A DNA stretch of 20,107 nucleotides from JBMYYE01 sp049609065. Lineage in GTDB: Bacteria > Pseudomonadota > Alphaproteobacteria > Rhodobacterales > Rhodobacteraceae. The DNA is taken from assembly GCA_049609065.1 (NCBI GenBank), contig JBMYYE010000039.1:1-20107 (forward strand), given 5' to 3'. The translations under genes and the position numbers were made by a program. Positions within the stretch are counted from its first letter, which is position 1. Each line of letters opens with the position of its first letter. Below are positions 1 through 6,624 of this stretch, one piece after another. The notes under the pieces are model-generated. The model made no database searches and had not been told where the DNA came from. It saw only the letters and a program-made list of their open reading frames with translations.

Positions 1-570
1 GATTATTTTGCGCTTTTACGTTTCCTTGTTCTGCTGCTTTGAGGTACCACTGCACAGCTTTCGCATGATCTTGCTTAACTCCTGTGCCGGTTTTATACAT
101 CACACCCAGATTATTTTGCGCATCTGCGTCGCCTTGTTCTGCTGCTTTGAGAACCCACTGCACAGCTTTCGCGTGATCCTGCTCAACCCCTGTGCCGGTT
201 TCATACGCCACACCCAGATTATATTGCGCATCTGCGACGCCCTGTTCTGCCGCTTTGAGAACCCACTGCACAGCTTTCGCGTGATCCTGCTCAACCCCTG
301 TGCCGTTATAAAACATCACACCCAGATTGTATTGCGCGCTTGCGTAACCTTGTTCTGCTGCTTTGAGGTACCACTGCATGGCTTTCGCGTGATCCTGCTC
401 AACTCCTGTGCCGTTATCATACATCACACCCAGATTGAATTGCGCGCTTGCGTGGCCTTGTTCTGCTGCTTTGAGGTACCACTGCACAGCTTTCGCGTGA
501 TCCTGCTCAACCCCAGTGCCGGTTTTATACATCACACCCAGATTATTTTGCGCGCTTGCGTCGCCTTGTT
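1..570. repeat. Tandem 108-bp units encoding Sel1 repeats
   Basis: The motif gattRtattgcgc-like segment recurs at 1, 109, 217, 325, 433 and 541, an exact 108-bp period, so about five full units plus a partial one are present. Units are nearly identical over long stretches, for example ctttcgcgtgatcctgctca. Two neighbouring units (109-324) share a variant that changes QWYLKAA to QWVLKAA, while the others keep QWY. Near identity at DNA level suggests recent duplication or gene conversion, and the copy number may vary between strains. The array continues beyond the left edge. Confidence 0.85.
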
Positions 571-692
571 TGGCCAATGACCAGGTTTTTTCCAGCATAT
601 CAGCGGAATTGGTACTTCGTGATGTGGTTTTAACCGTTAGAATTGTAAGTGACACAACTAAAAATAAAAATACGACTTTTAATACATACATT
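1..692 (-). CDS. Sel1-repeat (TPR-like) protein, 3' end outside window, signal peptide out of frame
   Basis: On the minus strand an open frame from the left edge up to about 679 encodes tandem 36-residue Sel1-like repeats with the pattern AQxNLGVMYxxGTGVEQDHAKA followed by QWYLKAAEQG. Sel1 repeats form helical-pair solenoids used as protein-interaction scaffolds, often in exported proteins. The repeat frame has only weak starts: ATG at 598 (MLEKTWSLAKQGDAS) or GTG at 655. An ATG at 692 opens a signal-peptide-like N-terminus (MYVLKVVFLF, then LVVSLTILTV), but the join lies one base out of phase at a run of six T (minus strand, 665-660). With five T the protein would read from 692 straight into the repeats. 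This may be a sequencing error, a mutation or a slippage site. The stop codon is outside the window. Family assignment is secure; cellular role is unknown. Confidence 0.8.
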
Positions 693-744
693 TGAATGCT
701 TTCGGAAGTTATTGAGAGGGCGGAAATTTTTAACTCTCTTCGGG

Positions 745-771
745 ACTAGTCACATATGTCATATGTCTAGT
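745..771. repeat. Short near-palindrome with two CATATGT copies
   Basis: The stretch has ACTAG at the left end, CTAGT at the right end and two adjacent CATATGT words between them, giving an imperfect dyad about 27 bp long. It lies in the 126-bp gap between the Sel1 gene start and the HlyD remnant, so it could be an operator or part of a terminator. No T-run follows on either strand, so a terminator role is weak. Function is not determined. Confidence 0.3.
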
Positions 772-818
772 TGATAATTTTCTAGTTTTAAAGTTTCAAC
801 ATTTCTTTACCATGCTGG

Positions 819-1076
819 CTATTCCGATGTTAGAGACAACCTATTATGTCTCCCTAAACGCTTTAGTGAAAAATCAGTTAACGGTTTGCTCAAGTAACTC
901 CATGGTGAGCGTTCTCCAGTCTTGAGGAAGGCTTCAACTGGCATTCCAGGTAATAGAGGTTGGTCACCCAAATGTATAAGATCTTTGTTATTGGGCAAGA
1001 GTTCCACCCGATAATAGCTTGCCCCTGTTGCCTCATCAATTACAATATCGGCAGAAACAATTGAGACCAAACCAAG
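819..1076 (-). pseudogene. HlyD-family type I secretion adaptor, C-terminal remnant
   Basis: The minus-strand frame encodes about 85 residues with the typical C-terminal signature of type I secretion periplasmic adaptors (HlyD/PrtE family): SIVSADIVIDEATGASYYRV, then LLPGMPVEAFLKTGER and SYLSKPLTDF. Full members are about 400-480 residues, with an N-terminal TM helix and a long coiled coil; none of that is here. The similarity begins abruptly near 1073 and the frame meets a stop at 1101-1103. The only start is TTG at 1070 without a convincing ribosome-binding site. No ABC transporter gene is adjacent. I read it as the decayed 3' end of a lost secretion operon. The terminator of the next upstream gene lies exactly at the breakpoint. 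Confidence 0.65.
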
Positions 1077-1100
1077 AAAGACGCCCCAAAGGACGCCTTT
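1077..1100 (-). terminator. Rho-independent terminator of the 144-aa exported protein gene
   Basis: As minus-strand RNA this forms a 10-bp stem AAAGGCGUCC / GGGCGUCUUU, including two G-U pairs, with a UUUG loop, followed by a U-rich tail (UCUUGGUUUGGU). It sits 24 bases past the stop codon of the gene at 1124-1558. On the plus strand the same pairing has mismatches, so it is oriented for minus-strand transcription. Confidence 0.65.
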
Positions 1101-1123
1101 TTAATTTTCATCTATCCGTTGCC

Positions 1124-1558
1124 TTAACTAAAACGGTAACCGTTGCGACGCAAACACCGTTTGCCATACATCACGCGACGTCCTTTATCCGTCCAAATAC
1201 GGAAACGGCATTTCTTTGGGAGCTCCACCCAAGGTGCGCGGCGCTCCATACACGGGGTGCGGACCCCACGGCGAATCCCATTTGGCGTTTCAAAGCGACG
1301 CAAACACCGCGCAGGGATCACAAAACGATTGCGACGCGGTTTGCGCTTGGCTTTCGGTTTTGGCCGCGGTTTCGCGACGACAGGTGGATCATCCTTTTTC
1401 GCAATTTCACTAATTGCGTAAATCGCAAGCGCACCAAAGATCAGGGCCCCTATTGCGTCTTGGTTTGATTTACGCCCCCCCGCCTGCGCAAATGTGGGAC
1501 TAAGGCTTGTCACTGCAATCACAGCCGCCATGAGCGTTCTAAGACCTGATTTAAACAT
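1124..1558 (-). CDS. Small exported basic protein with four cysteines (hypothetical)
   Basis: 144 residues. Residues 1-26 look like a Sec signal peptide (MFKSGLRTLM, hydrophobic core, cleavage near TFAQA/GG). Residues 37-52 form a second hydrophobic stretch (AIGALIFGALAIYAIS), so the mature protein may stay in the inner membrane. A Pro/Lys/Arg linker (PKPKAKRKPRRNR) leads to a conserved-looking C-terminal domain with Cys85, Cys103, Cys117 and Cys135, spaced as two possible disulfides. The architecture resembles small secreted proteins common in Rhodobacterales, but I do not recognise a named family. Start choice: ATG at 1558 is preceded by AAAGGAAACAC, a good ribosome-binding site. A terminator follows. 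It stands alone; no operon partner is evident. Confidence 0.75.
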   Translation of the reverse strand: MFKSGLRTLMAAVIAVTSLSPTFAQAGGRKSNQDAIGALIFGALAIYAISEIAKKDDPPVVAKPRPKPKAKRKPRRNRFVIPARCLRRFETPNGIRRGVRTPCMERRAPWVELPKKCRFRIWTDKGRRVMYGKRCLRRNGYRFS

Positions 1559-1715
1559 GTGTGTTTCCTTTCAAATTCCCGAAAATGTATCGGTGTAAAG
1601 GAAAGATCGCGCCATTCTCAACGTTGCTCAATATCATCGAAATGACATTGGATAACTGCCGCTAATTTTAACTCTGATATTGAATAACACCCACGTTTAC
1701 CCCTTAATCACACCC

Positions 1716-2000
1716 ATGAAACATTTTATTATATCTCTCATGCTTTTGACTATTTCACTCGCAGCCCCAGCACATGCGGGGTGCTACGTGGATTACAAAG
1801 CCAAAAAAGACGATCCGCTAAAACTCCATTATGGGGTAATGGAGCTTTCCAATGGTTGTGATATCGCGCAAAATAAGAAAGACATCCAAGATCGGCTCAA
1901 GAATGCGGGCTGGACATTGCTGACTGTTTTGTCAAACTTCAACGATGATGACCTAGAAGGAAAGAAAGCGAATGCAGGACTTTACTTCCTCCGTTTCTAA
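1716..2000 (+). CDS. Small exported protein (hypothetical), overlaps the next gene
   Basis: 94 residues from ATG 1716 (MKHFIISLMLLTISL). A frame-open TTG upstream at 1680 would put non-hydrophobic sequence before the signal peptide, so I prefer 1716. A Sec signal peptide ends at PAHA (residue 21). The mature part starts GCYVDYKAKKDDPLKLHYGV and has Cys23 and Cys48, then GWTLLTVLSNF and a C-terminal NAGLYFLRF. HAGC is a poor lipobox, so cleavage by signal peptidase I is more likely than lipoprotein processing. It resembles small conserved periplasmic proteins of roseobacters, function unknown. Its last 29 bases overlap the next gene, which carries its ribosome-binding site inside this one. That implies translational coupling. 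Confidence 0.7.
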   Translation: MKHFIISLMLLTISLAAPAHAGCYVDYKAKKDDPLKLHYGVMELSNGCDIAQNKKDIQDRLKNAGWTLLTVLSNFNDDDLEGKKANAGLYFLRF

Positions 2001-2676
2001 AGCACGTCAATCGGGGAATCGCGTCGTTATATTTGGCGTTGCTGCGATCATTTTGATCTTAGCGCTGGCGGCCTTTTTCTTATTTTGGACATTGCCCGAC
2101 GGCAACGCGTTCAATGCCCGTGTCGAACAGATTTTTGTTGAAAACTCTGCCCTCACTTCAGATGGAGAAATCAAGCTTTTGGAAATTTTGGCGCTCTCTG
2201 GCACCGCCTTTTCCGAAACACTTGTTTCTTACCGCATGGTGATTTTTGTGTTGCTGATATTTTCAGCCGCACTTTTGATCGCAGCGCTGTTATTTTTGCT
2301 CAACATCTTGGCGTTGGGGCGTCGGATGTCCTTGATTGAAAAAAACGGGATTGAGGTCACATCCCTTTTGATTAGCCGCGACGACAACACCGTGCTTTTG
2401 AACAACATGGAATTCAAACTCACCCCAGCCGCGATGGAAGCCCTTTCAGTCCTCGCAGAAGCACGCCTTGATGATGACATCCTCACCGGGTCCGAAATCG
2501 AAGCCATGATCACGGGCCGTTCCCCCATTGATTGTGAAGAAGCCGCAGGCGCGACCCGCATCAAACGCCTACGCGATTCGTTGGGCAATCAGATGGTGTC
2601 ATCGCTTCTGGTGAAAAACATTGCCCGCAAAGGTTACAGCCTCGCCATCACAAAAGATGTCATCCGAATTTTGTAA
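1972..2676 (+). CDS. Two-TM membrane protein with C-terminal winged-helix-like domain
   Basis: 234 residues. The N-terminus is short and basic; TM1 is near residues 18-40 (VVIFGVAAIILILALAAFFLFW) and TM2 near 87-113. They enclose a loop of about 45 residues that should be periplasmic. The C-terminal 110 residues (about 125-234) are soluble and resemble an OmpR/PhoB-type winged helix: LTPAAMEALSVLAEA, a mid helix with LTGSEIEAMI, then ATRIKRLRDSLGNQM and a final IARKGYSLAI hairpin like the family's vrGxGYrl. With the N-terminus inside, this domain would face the cytoplasm. The start at ATG 1972 follows AAGGAAAG seven bases upstream. It is a candidate membrane-bound regulator, a reversed order relative to ToxR. 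DNA binding is inferred, not shown. The next gene, radC, starts 39 bp downstream. Confidence 0.7.
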   Translation: MQDFTSSVSKARQSGNRVVIFGVAAIILILALAAFFLFWTLPDGNAFNARVEQIFVENSALTSDGEIKLLEILALSGTAFSETLVSYRMVIFVLLIFSAALLIAALLFLLNILALGRRMSLIEKNGIEVTSLLISRDDNTVLLNNMEFKLTPAAMEALSVLAEARLDDDILTGSEIEAMITGRSPIDCEEAAGATRIKRLRDSLGNQMVSSLLVKNIARKGYSLAITKDVIRIL

Positions 2677-2715
2677 ATTAACCTTCCGTTTAGGAATATC
2701 TGTAAAATTTTCTCT

Positions 2716-3480
2716 ATGACTATTCACAGATCTTTCTCGGATGTCCCGTTGCCGCTTTTCACGCGGCACACGCATGAGGTGCCTGTCACCACAAGCAACA
2801 CTGCGACGCCGTCATACCTTAAAGATCACCGAAAGCGGCTTAGGACACGGTTTGAAGACGGCGGGGCCGAAGCCGTCCCCGATTATGAGCTCCTTGAACT
2901 TGTCTTGTTTCGGGCCATCCCGCGTAAAGACGTTAAACCCATTGCGCATGCGCTCATGGCGACGTTTGGGGATTTCAACCGTGTAATCACCGCCCCTGAC
3001 GCCCGACTCCTTGAAATCGACGGGGTGGGTCCGTCCGTTGTGACCGACCTGAAAATCATCGCCGCCTCTGCCCAGCGCATGGCGCGCGCAAAAGTCATGG
3101 ACCAACACGTAATTTCAAGCTGGGATGCCGTGCTCGATTATTGCCACACAACCATGGCGCACAGCGAAACAGAGCAATTCCATATCTTATTCTTGGATCG
3201 CAAAAATAGGCTCATCGCTGATGAAGCACAGGCCAAAGGCACCGTTGATCACGTCCCGGTGTACCCACGCGAAGTTGTCAAACGTGCGCTCGAACTAAAC
3301 GCGTCCTCCCTCATCTTGGTGCACAATCATCCTTCTGGCGATCCAACACCATCAGAGGCCGACATTACCATGACCGCACAAATTCAAGACGCCGCAGAAG
3401 CGCTCTCGATCACGCTCCACGATCATATCATTATCGGGCGCGAACGCGAACTTAGCTTCCGCCAAAATGGGTATCTTTAG
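2716..3480 (+). CDS. radC: RadC-family protein (JAB/MPN domain)
   Basis: 254 residues. An N-terminal helix-hairpin-helix-like region (DYELLELVLFRAIPRKDVKP, then DGVGPSVVTDLK) is followed by the RadC JAB domain carrying the metal-site motif HNHPSGDPTPSEAD near residues 203-216, with VPVYPREVVKRALELNAS before it. Length matches the family. Despite the historical name, a role in DNA repair was not confirmed for the E. coli protein, and the biochemical function is unsettled; the JAMM motif points to metal-dependent hydrolase chemistry. The ribosome-binding site before ATG 2716 is weak. It converges with the sulfur operon, whose last stop is only 23 bp away, and no terminator hairpin is visible between them. 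Confidence 0.9.
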   Translation: MTIHRSFSDVPLPLFTRHTHEVPVTTSNTATPSYLKDHRKRLRTRFEDGGAEAVPDYELLELVLFRAIPRKDVKPIAHALMATFGDFNRVITAPDARLLEIDGVGPSVVTDLKIIAASAQRMARAKVMDQHVISSWDAVLDYCHTTMAHSETEQFHILFLDRKNRLIADEAQAKGTVDHVPVYPREVVKRALELNASSLILVHNHPSGDPTPSEADITMTAQIQDAAEALSITLHDHIIIGRERELSFRQNGYL

Positions 3481-3503
3481 GAAAATGTGGCTCTAATAAA
3501 GGA

Positions 3504-4652
3504 TTATCGACGCAATTCTGCGCCGTAATCAAGGTCCTGCCAATTGGCGCGAAACAACCATTCCGCTTCTGGCTGACGTTCTGCGATCTCATCTGAGATT
3601 TCCACCTCATCAAATCCCGATCGCCGTGCCATTGCATATTGATCCGATAAAACATGCCCCGATGCCCGAAGGCGCCCTTCGAACCCTAAAAGTCGCAAAC
3701 GCCGCGCCAGTGTAAACCCGCGCCCATCCGCAGCGCTTGGGATATTGATCTGAATAAACTCTGGTTTGGCCCCCGCAAGTGTCGCCAATTCCCCCGCATC
3801 AAACTCCGTCGTTATTTCGACACTGGCATCTTCTTTGGTCGTTGCCTCAAACGGGACAATATCTGTTGGCCAATTTGCAGTGCGAAACCCTGTATCCGTT
3901 ACGATGATGCTCATGTCGTTTTCCTCTATTGTGGCACTCATAGGCACCATACGGCCATTTTCAAAATGAATGCCGCATTCTGTTTTTTCCTGACCACGCC
4001 AGCGCCCAGCCCGCGGATCTTCGCCTGCTTTCACCTGCGTTGTGCACACCGCACAGCCAATCGACGGATACCCCGCCGCCACCAAAGGATGGCGCGGTAG
4101 ATCATGGGCTTCGATATAGGTTTTGAGCCGATCTGTCCCCCACTCTTTCATGGGGTTTATTTTTAGTTTTCCGTCCGACACTTCAAAAAACGGTAACTCC
4201 GCACGGTCTTTATTTTGGTGCCGTTTTCGCCCTGTAATCCACCCATCATAGGGCTTCAATGCCGCTTGAAGCGGTTTGGTTTTACGTAAATCACAGCACG
4301 CATCTGTATCCAACTTATGCAAGCTATTTAGCGGGTCTTTTGCGGCGATTTGATCCGCATCTGGTACGATGACCTGCACATTCGACAACCCCAAATCCAT
4401 TGCAAGAGTGCGCTGATAGTCGAGCGTCTCAGGAAACAACATCTCCGTATTTAAGAACAGCACTGGGGCGGATGCTTTGAACAAAGACACCTGATGCAAC
4501 AGCACCACGGATTCGGCCCCAAACGATGATACCAAAGCCATTTCACCAAACCGCTGTGCCACAAAAACATCATGTAATAACACGTTGAGTGGCTGCGCCT
4601 CATAATATTGGTTGAGGGCCGCTATATCCGCCCAATCATAGTTATGCGGCAT
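3504..4652 (-). CDS. cysH: Assimilatory APS-type reductase CysH fused to DUF934 domain
   Basis: 382 residues. Residues 1-235 are CysH: the PP-loop SSFGAES (42-48), Cys-Cys at 119-120 (DACCDLRKTK), ITGRKRHQ (139-146), CAVC (200-203) and the C-terminal catalytic ECGIH (225-229). The CC plus CxxC pairs are the [4Fe-4S] ligands that mark adenylylsulfate (APS) reductases, rather than cluster-free PAPS reductases. It reduces activated sulfate to sulfite for CysI. Residues 247-382 form a DUF934 domain (MSIIVTDTGFRTANWP, DGRGFTLARRLRLLGFEGRL), normally a separate downstream gene. The frame is continuous through a 15-residue linker. The start at ATG 4652 overlaps the cysI stop by 11 bases and follows GGGGAG; the frame stays open to 4934 but that part is antisense-like sequence within cysI and has no CysH similarity. 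Confidence 0.9.
   Translation of the reverse strand: MPHNYDWADIAALNQYYEAQPLNVLLHDVFVAQRFGEMALVSSFGAESVVLLHQVSLFKASAPVLFLNTEMLFPETLDYQRTLAMDLGLSNVQVIVPDADQIAAKDPLNSLHKLDTDACCDLRKTKPLQAALKPYDGWITGRKRHQNKDRAELPFFEVSDGKLKINPMKEWGTDRLKTYIEAHDLPRHPLVAAGYPSIGCAVCTTQVKAGEDPRAGRWRGQEKTECGIHFENGRMVPMSATIEENDMSIIVTDTGFRTANWPTDIVPFEATTKEDASVEITTEFDAGELATLAGAKPEFIQINIPSAADGRGFTLARRLRLLGFEGRLRASGHVLSDQYAMARRSGFDEVEISDEIAERQPEAEWLFRANWQDLDYGAELRR
3912..3926 (-). promoter_or_regulatory. Internal ribosome-binding site and ATG for the DUF934 part of cysH
   Basis: Inside the fused frame the minus strand reads GAGGAAAACGACATGAGC: a strong Shine-Dalgarno sequence six bases before an ATG at 3914. From there 136 codons encode a complete DUF934 protein. 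This looks like the start signal of a once separate gene and may still give a free DUF934 protein besides the fusion. Confidence 0.55.
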
Positions 4653-6306
4653 CTTTTTTCTCCCCATAGAGGGCCTCTTTGAAAGGTGCTGCACCAAGAC
4701 GTTTGTAGACATCAAGGAAGGTTTCATCCCGCCCCTCGCGTATATCCATATACCGCAAAACGATACGTTCAATTGCCGGTAAAATCGCATCATATGCAAA
4801 GCCAGGCCCCGCGCGTTGACCGATGACCGTATCTTCCGTTCCGTCCCCACCAAGGGTGATTTGGTAGTTTTCCACGCCAGCACGATCCAACCCCAAAATG
4901 CCGATATGTCCGACATGATGATGACCACATGCATTGATGCAGCCGGAGATTTTAATCTTCAGCGGACCGATGTCGTGCTCAAGCTTAAGCGCATCAAAAT
5001 GTGTTGCAATTTCTTGCGCAACAGGGATCGAACGCGCCGTTGCAAGCGCACAGTAATCCATACCCGGACAGGCGATAATATCACTTATTAGACCCACATT
5101 TGCGGTCCCTAAGCCTTCTTTTTTCAATGCATCATACACCGCAAAAAGATCCGCCTTGTGCACATGGGGTAAGATGACATTTTGCTCATGGCTGATGCGG
5201 ATTTCATCATAACCATATCGCTTTGCCACGCGGGCAATCATACGCATTTGGTCCGATGTGGCGTCCCCAGGCGTCTGACCATGCGCTTTGAGGGAAATTG
5301 TCACAATCGCATGATCCAAATCTTTGTGCGGATGCAAATTTGTGTCCGCCCAAGATTTAAAAGATGGGTTTTCCGCTTTGGCATCTTCGAAATTTTCAAT
5401 GGATTTTTGTGCCAAGTTCGGCGTTTTAAAATGCGCTTCGATCTCTCGGAGCATCTCTTGGTCTCGCCCTTTAAAAAGCGGTTTTCGGAATGCAAATTCT
5501 TCCTCAACAAGAGCGCGGATTTTATCCACTCCGTTTTCCATAACGGTAATTTTAATGCGCGCTTTATATTTATTATCACGCCGCCCAAGGAGATTATAAA
5601 CACTCACTATAGATTCGAGATACGCGATGAGATCCGCTTTGGCCACAAACGGCGCAAGCGTTTTTCCAATAACCGGCGTCCGCCCAAGCCCGCCGCCTAC
5701 GATCACCTCATACCCGATTTCACCCGCATCATTTTTACGTGCCACCAGCCCGATATCATGGGCACGCACCACAGCACGATCATTTGGCGAACCCGTTACT
5801 GCGACTTTAAACTTGCGCGGCAATCCTTGAAACTCGGGATGATCCGTTGACCACTGGCGGATCAATTCCGCAACGGGACGTGGGTCTTCGATTTCGTCTG
5901 CCGCAGCCCCCGCAAAGTGATCAGCCGTGACGTTACGGATCGTGTTTCCTGATGTTTGGATCGCATGCATATCGACCTCTGCCAATGCTTCAAGCATATC
6001 GGGAACGTCACGCAGCTTTGGCCAATTGTACTGAATGTTTTGCCGCGTTGTGAAGTGGCCATAGCCCTTATCCCAACGATCCGCGATTTCTGCCAATTTG
6101 ACCATGCGCGCGCTGTTGAGGCTCCCATACGGGATCGCCACACGCAACATATAGGCATGCAACTGTAGATAGAGACCATTCATCAAGCGAAACGGTTTAA
6201 ATTCATCTTCGGTCAAAGACCCAGAAATGCGGCGTTCGACTTGTGCGCGAAATTGAGCATTGCGTTCCGCGATAAAGCGACTGTCAAATTCGGAATACTG
6301 ATACAT
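4642..6306 (-). CDS. cysI: Siroheme nitrite/sulfite reductase
   Basis: 554 residues, the usual size for the ferredoxin-nitrite/sulfite reductase family. It reduces sulfite to sulfide (or nitrite to ammonia) with six electrons using a coupled siroheme-[4Fe-4S] centre. The cluster ligands are visible: ACPGMDYC near residues 410-417 (Cx5C) and GCINACGHHH near 454-463 (Cx3C). Two ferredoxin-like half domains are recognisable, such as YGHFTTRQNIQYNWP at about 80-94. The cysG, DUF2849 and cysH neighbours favour assimilatory sulfite reduction over nitrite reduction. ATG 6306 is preceded by GGATAT, 12 bp after the DUF2849 stop. It overlaps cysH by 11 bp, so translation is probably coupled. Confidence 0.92.
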   Translation of the reverse strand: MYQYSEFDSRFIAERNAQFRAQVERRISGSLTEDEFKPFRLMNGLYLQLHAYMLRVAIPYGSLNSARMVKLAEIADRWDKGYGHFTTRQNIQYNWPKLRDVPDMLEALAEVDMHAIQTSGNTIRNVTADHFAGAAADEIEDPRPVAELIRQWSTDHPEFQGLPRKFKVAVTGSPNDRAVVRAHDIGLVARKNDAGEIGYEVIVGGGLGRTPVIGKTLAPFVAKADLIAYLESIVSVYNLLGRRDNKYKARIKITVMENGVDKIRALVEEEFAFRKPLFKGRDQEMLREIEAHFKTPNLAQKSIENFEDAKAENPSFKSWADTNLHPHKDLDHAIVTISLKAHGQTPGDATSDQMRMIARVAKRYGYDEIRISHEQNVILPHVHKADLFAVYDALKKEGLGTANVGLISDIIACPGMDYCALATARSIPVAQEIATHFDALKLEHDIGPLKIKISGCINACGHHHVGHIGILGLDRAGVENYQITLGGDGTEDTVIGQRAGPGFAYDAILPAIERIVLRYMDIREGRDETFLDVYKRLGAAPFKEALYGEKKDAA

Positions 6307-6318
6307 GGGATATCCTAT

Positions 6319-6624
6319 CTAGGCGCGCAACTGCGCATGTTTTCCGTGGTGATAATTTGTGGGACCTTGGGCCCGAAACCGTTCCCGAAAATGAACGGCA
6401 CGTGCGCCATTTTCTGATTTGATGACATCAATGGGATAAACACCAACCATGTCACGGGATGACGAATTTGCCTTTAATAGAGCCGCATTTTGATCTTCTT
6501 CGGTCAAAAAGACGGCTGCATCATGCAGGTGTTCAACCCAGATACCCGTAGCGCCAAAATACATCACTTCCCCAGAAAGGAGGTCATTTGCTGTGATCAC
6601 TTTCGGTTTGTTTTCGTTGGTCAT
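6319..6624 (-). CDS. DUF2849 family protein in siroheme/sulfur operon
   Basis: 101 residues beginning MTNENKPKVITANDLLSGEV and containing VEHLHDAAVFLTEEDQNAAL and VGVYPIDVIKSENGA. I recognise it as the DUF2849 family, typically found between cysG and cysI in alphaproteobacteria. Function is unknown; the fixed position suggests a helper role for siroheme delivery or sulfite reductase, which is inference. Its ATG overlaps the cysG stop in ATGA, and GAGGTGG inside the cysG end is its ribosome-binding site. No catalytic motif or membrane segment is seen. Confidence 0.85.
   Translation of the reverse strand: MTNENKPKVITANDLLSGEVMYFGATGIWVEHLHDAAVFLTEEDQNAALLKANSSSRDMVGVYPIDVIKSENGARAVHFRERFRAQGPTNYHHGKHAQLRA

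Noticed and set aside
1..570. Possible CRISPR array
   Set aside because: The repeats are contiguous 108-bp coding units with no unique spacers and no cas genes nearby.
8..580. 190-codon plus-strand ORF with repeated CCFE/HSFR/HHTQ pattern
   Set aside because: It is the antisense reading of the Sel1 tandem repeats; the periodicity comes from the 108-bp units, and the minus frame gives the recognised family.
1077..1100. Direct repeat GACGCC...GACGCC as a possible recombination site
   Set aside because: Better explained as the two halves of a terminator stem with G-U pairs on the minus strand.
1019..1468. 149-codon plus-strand ORF and two shorter overlapping ones
   Set aside because: Antisense to the exported basic protein at 1124-1558, which has a signal peptide, a ribosome-binding site and a terminator; the plus frames are Arg/His-rich without any recognisable domain.
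4653..4934. Upstream extension of cysH to 4934
   Set aside because: The extension lies within cysI coding sequence, lacks CysH similarity, and the ATG at 4652 has a good ribosome-binding site.
5182..5850. 222-codon plus-strand ORF
   Set aside because: Entirely antisense to cysI, with no RBS or family features; a long shadow frame produced by codon bias.
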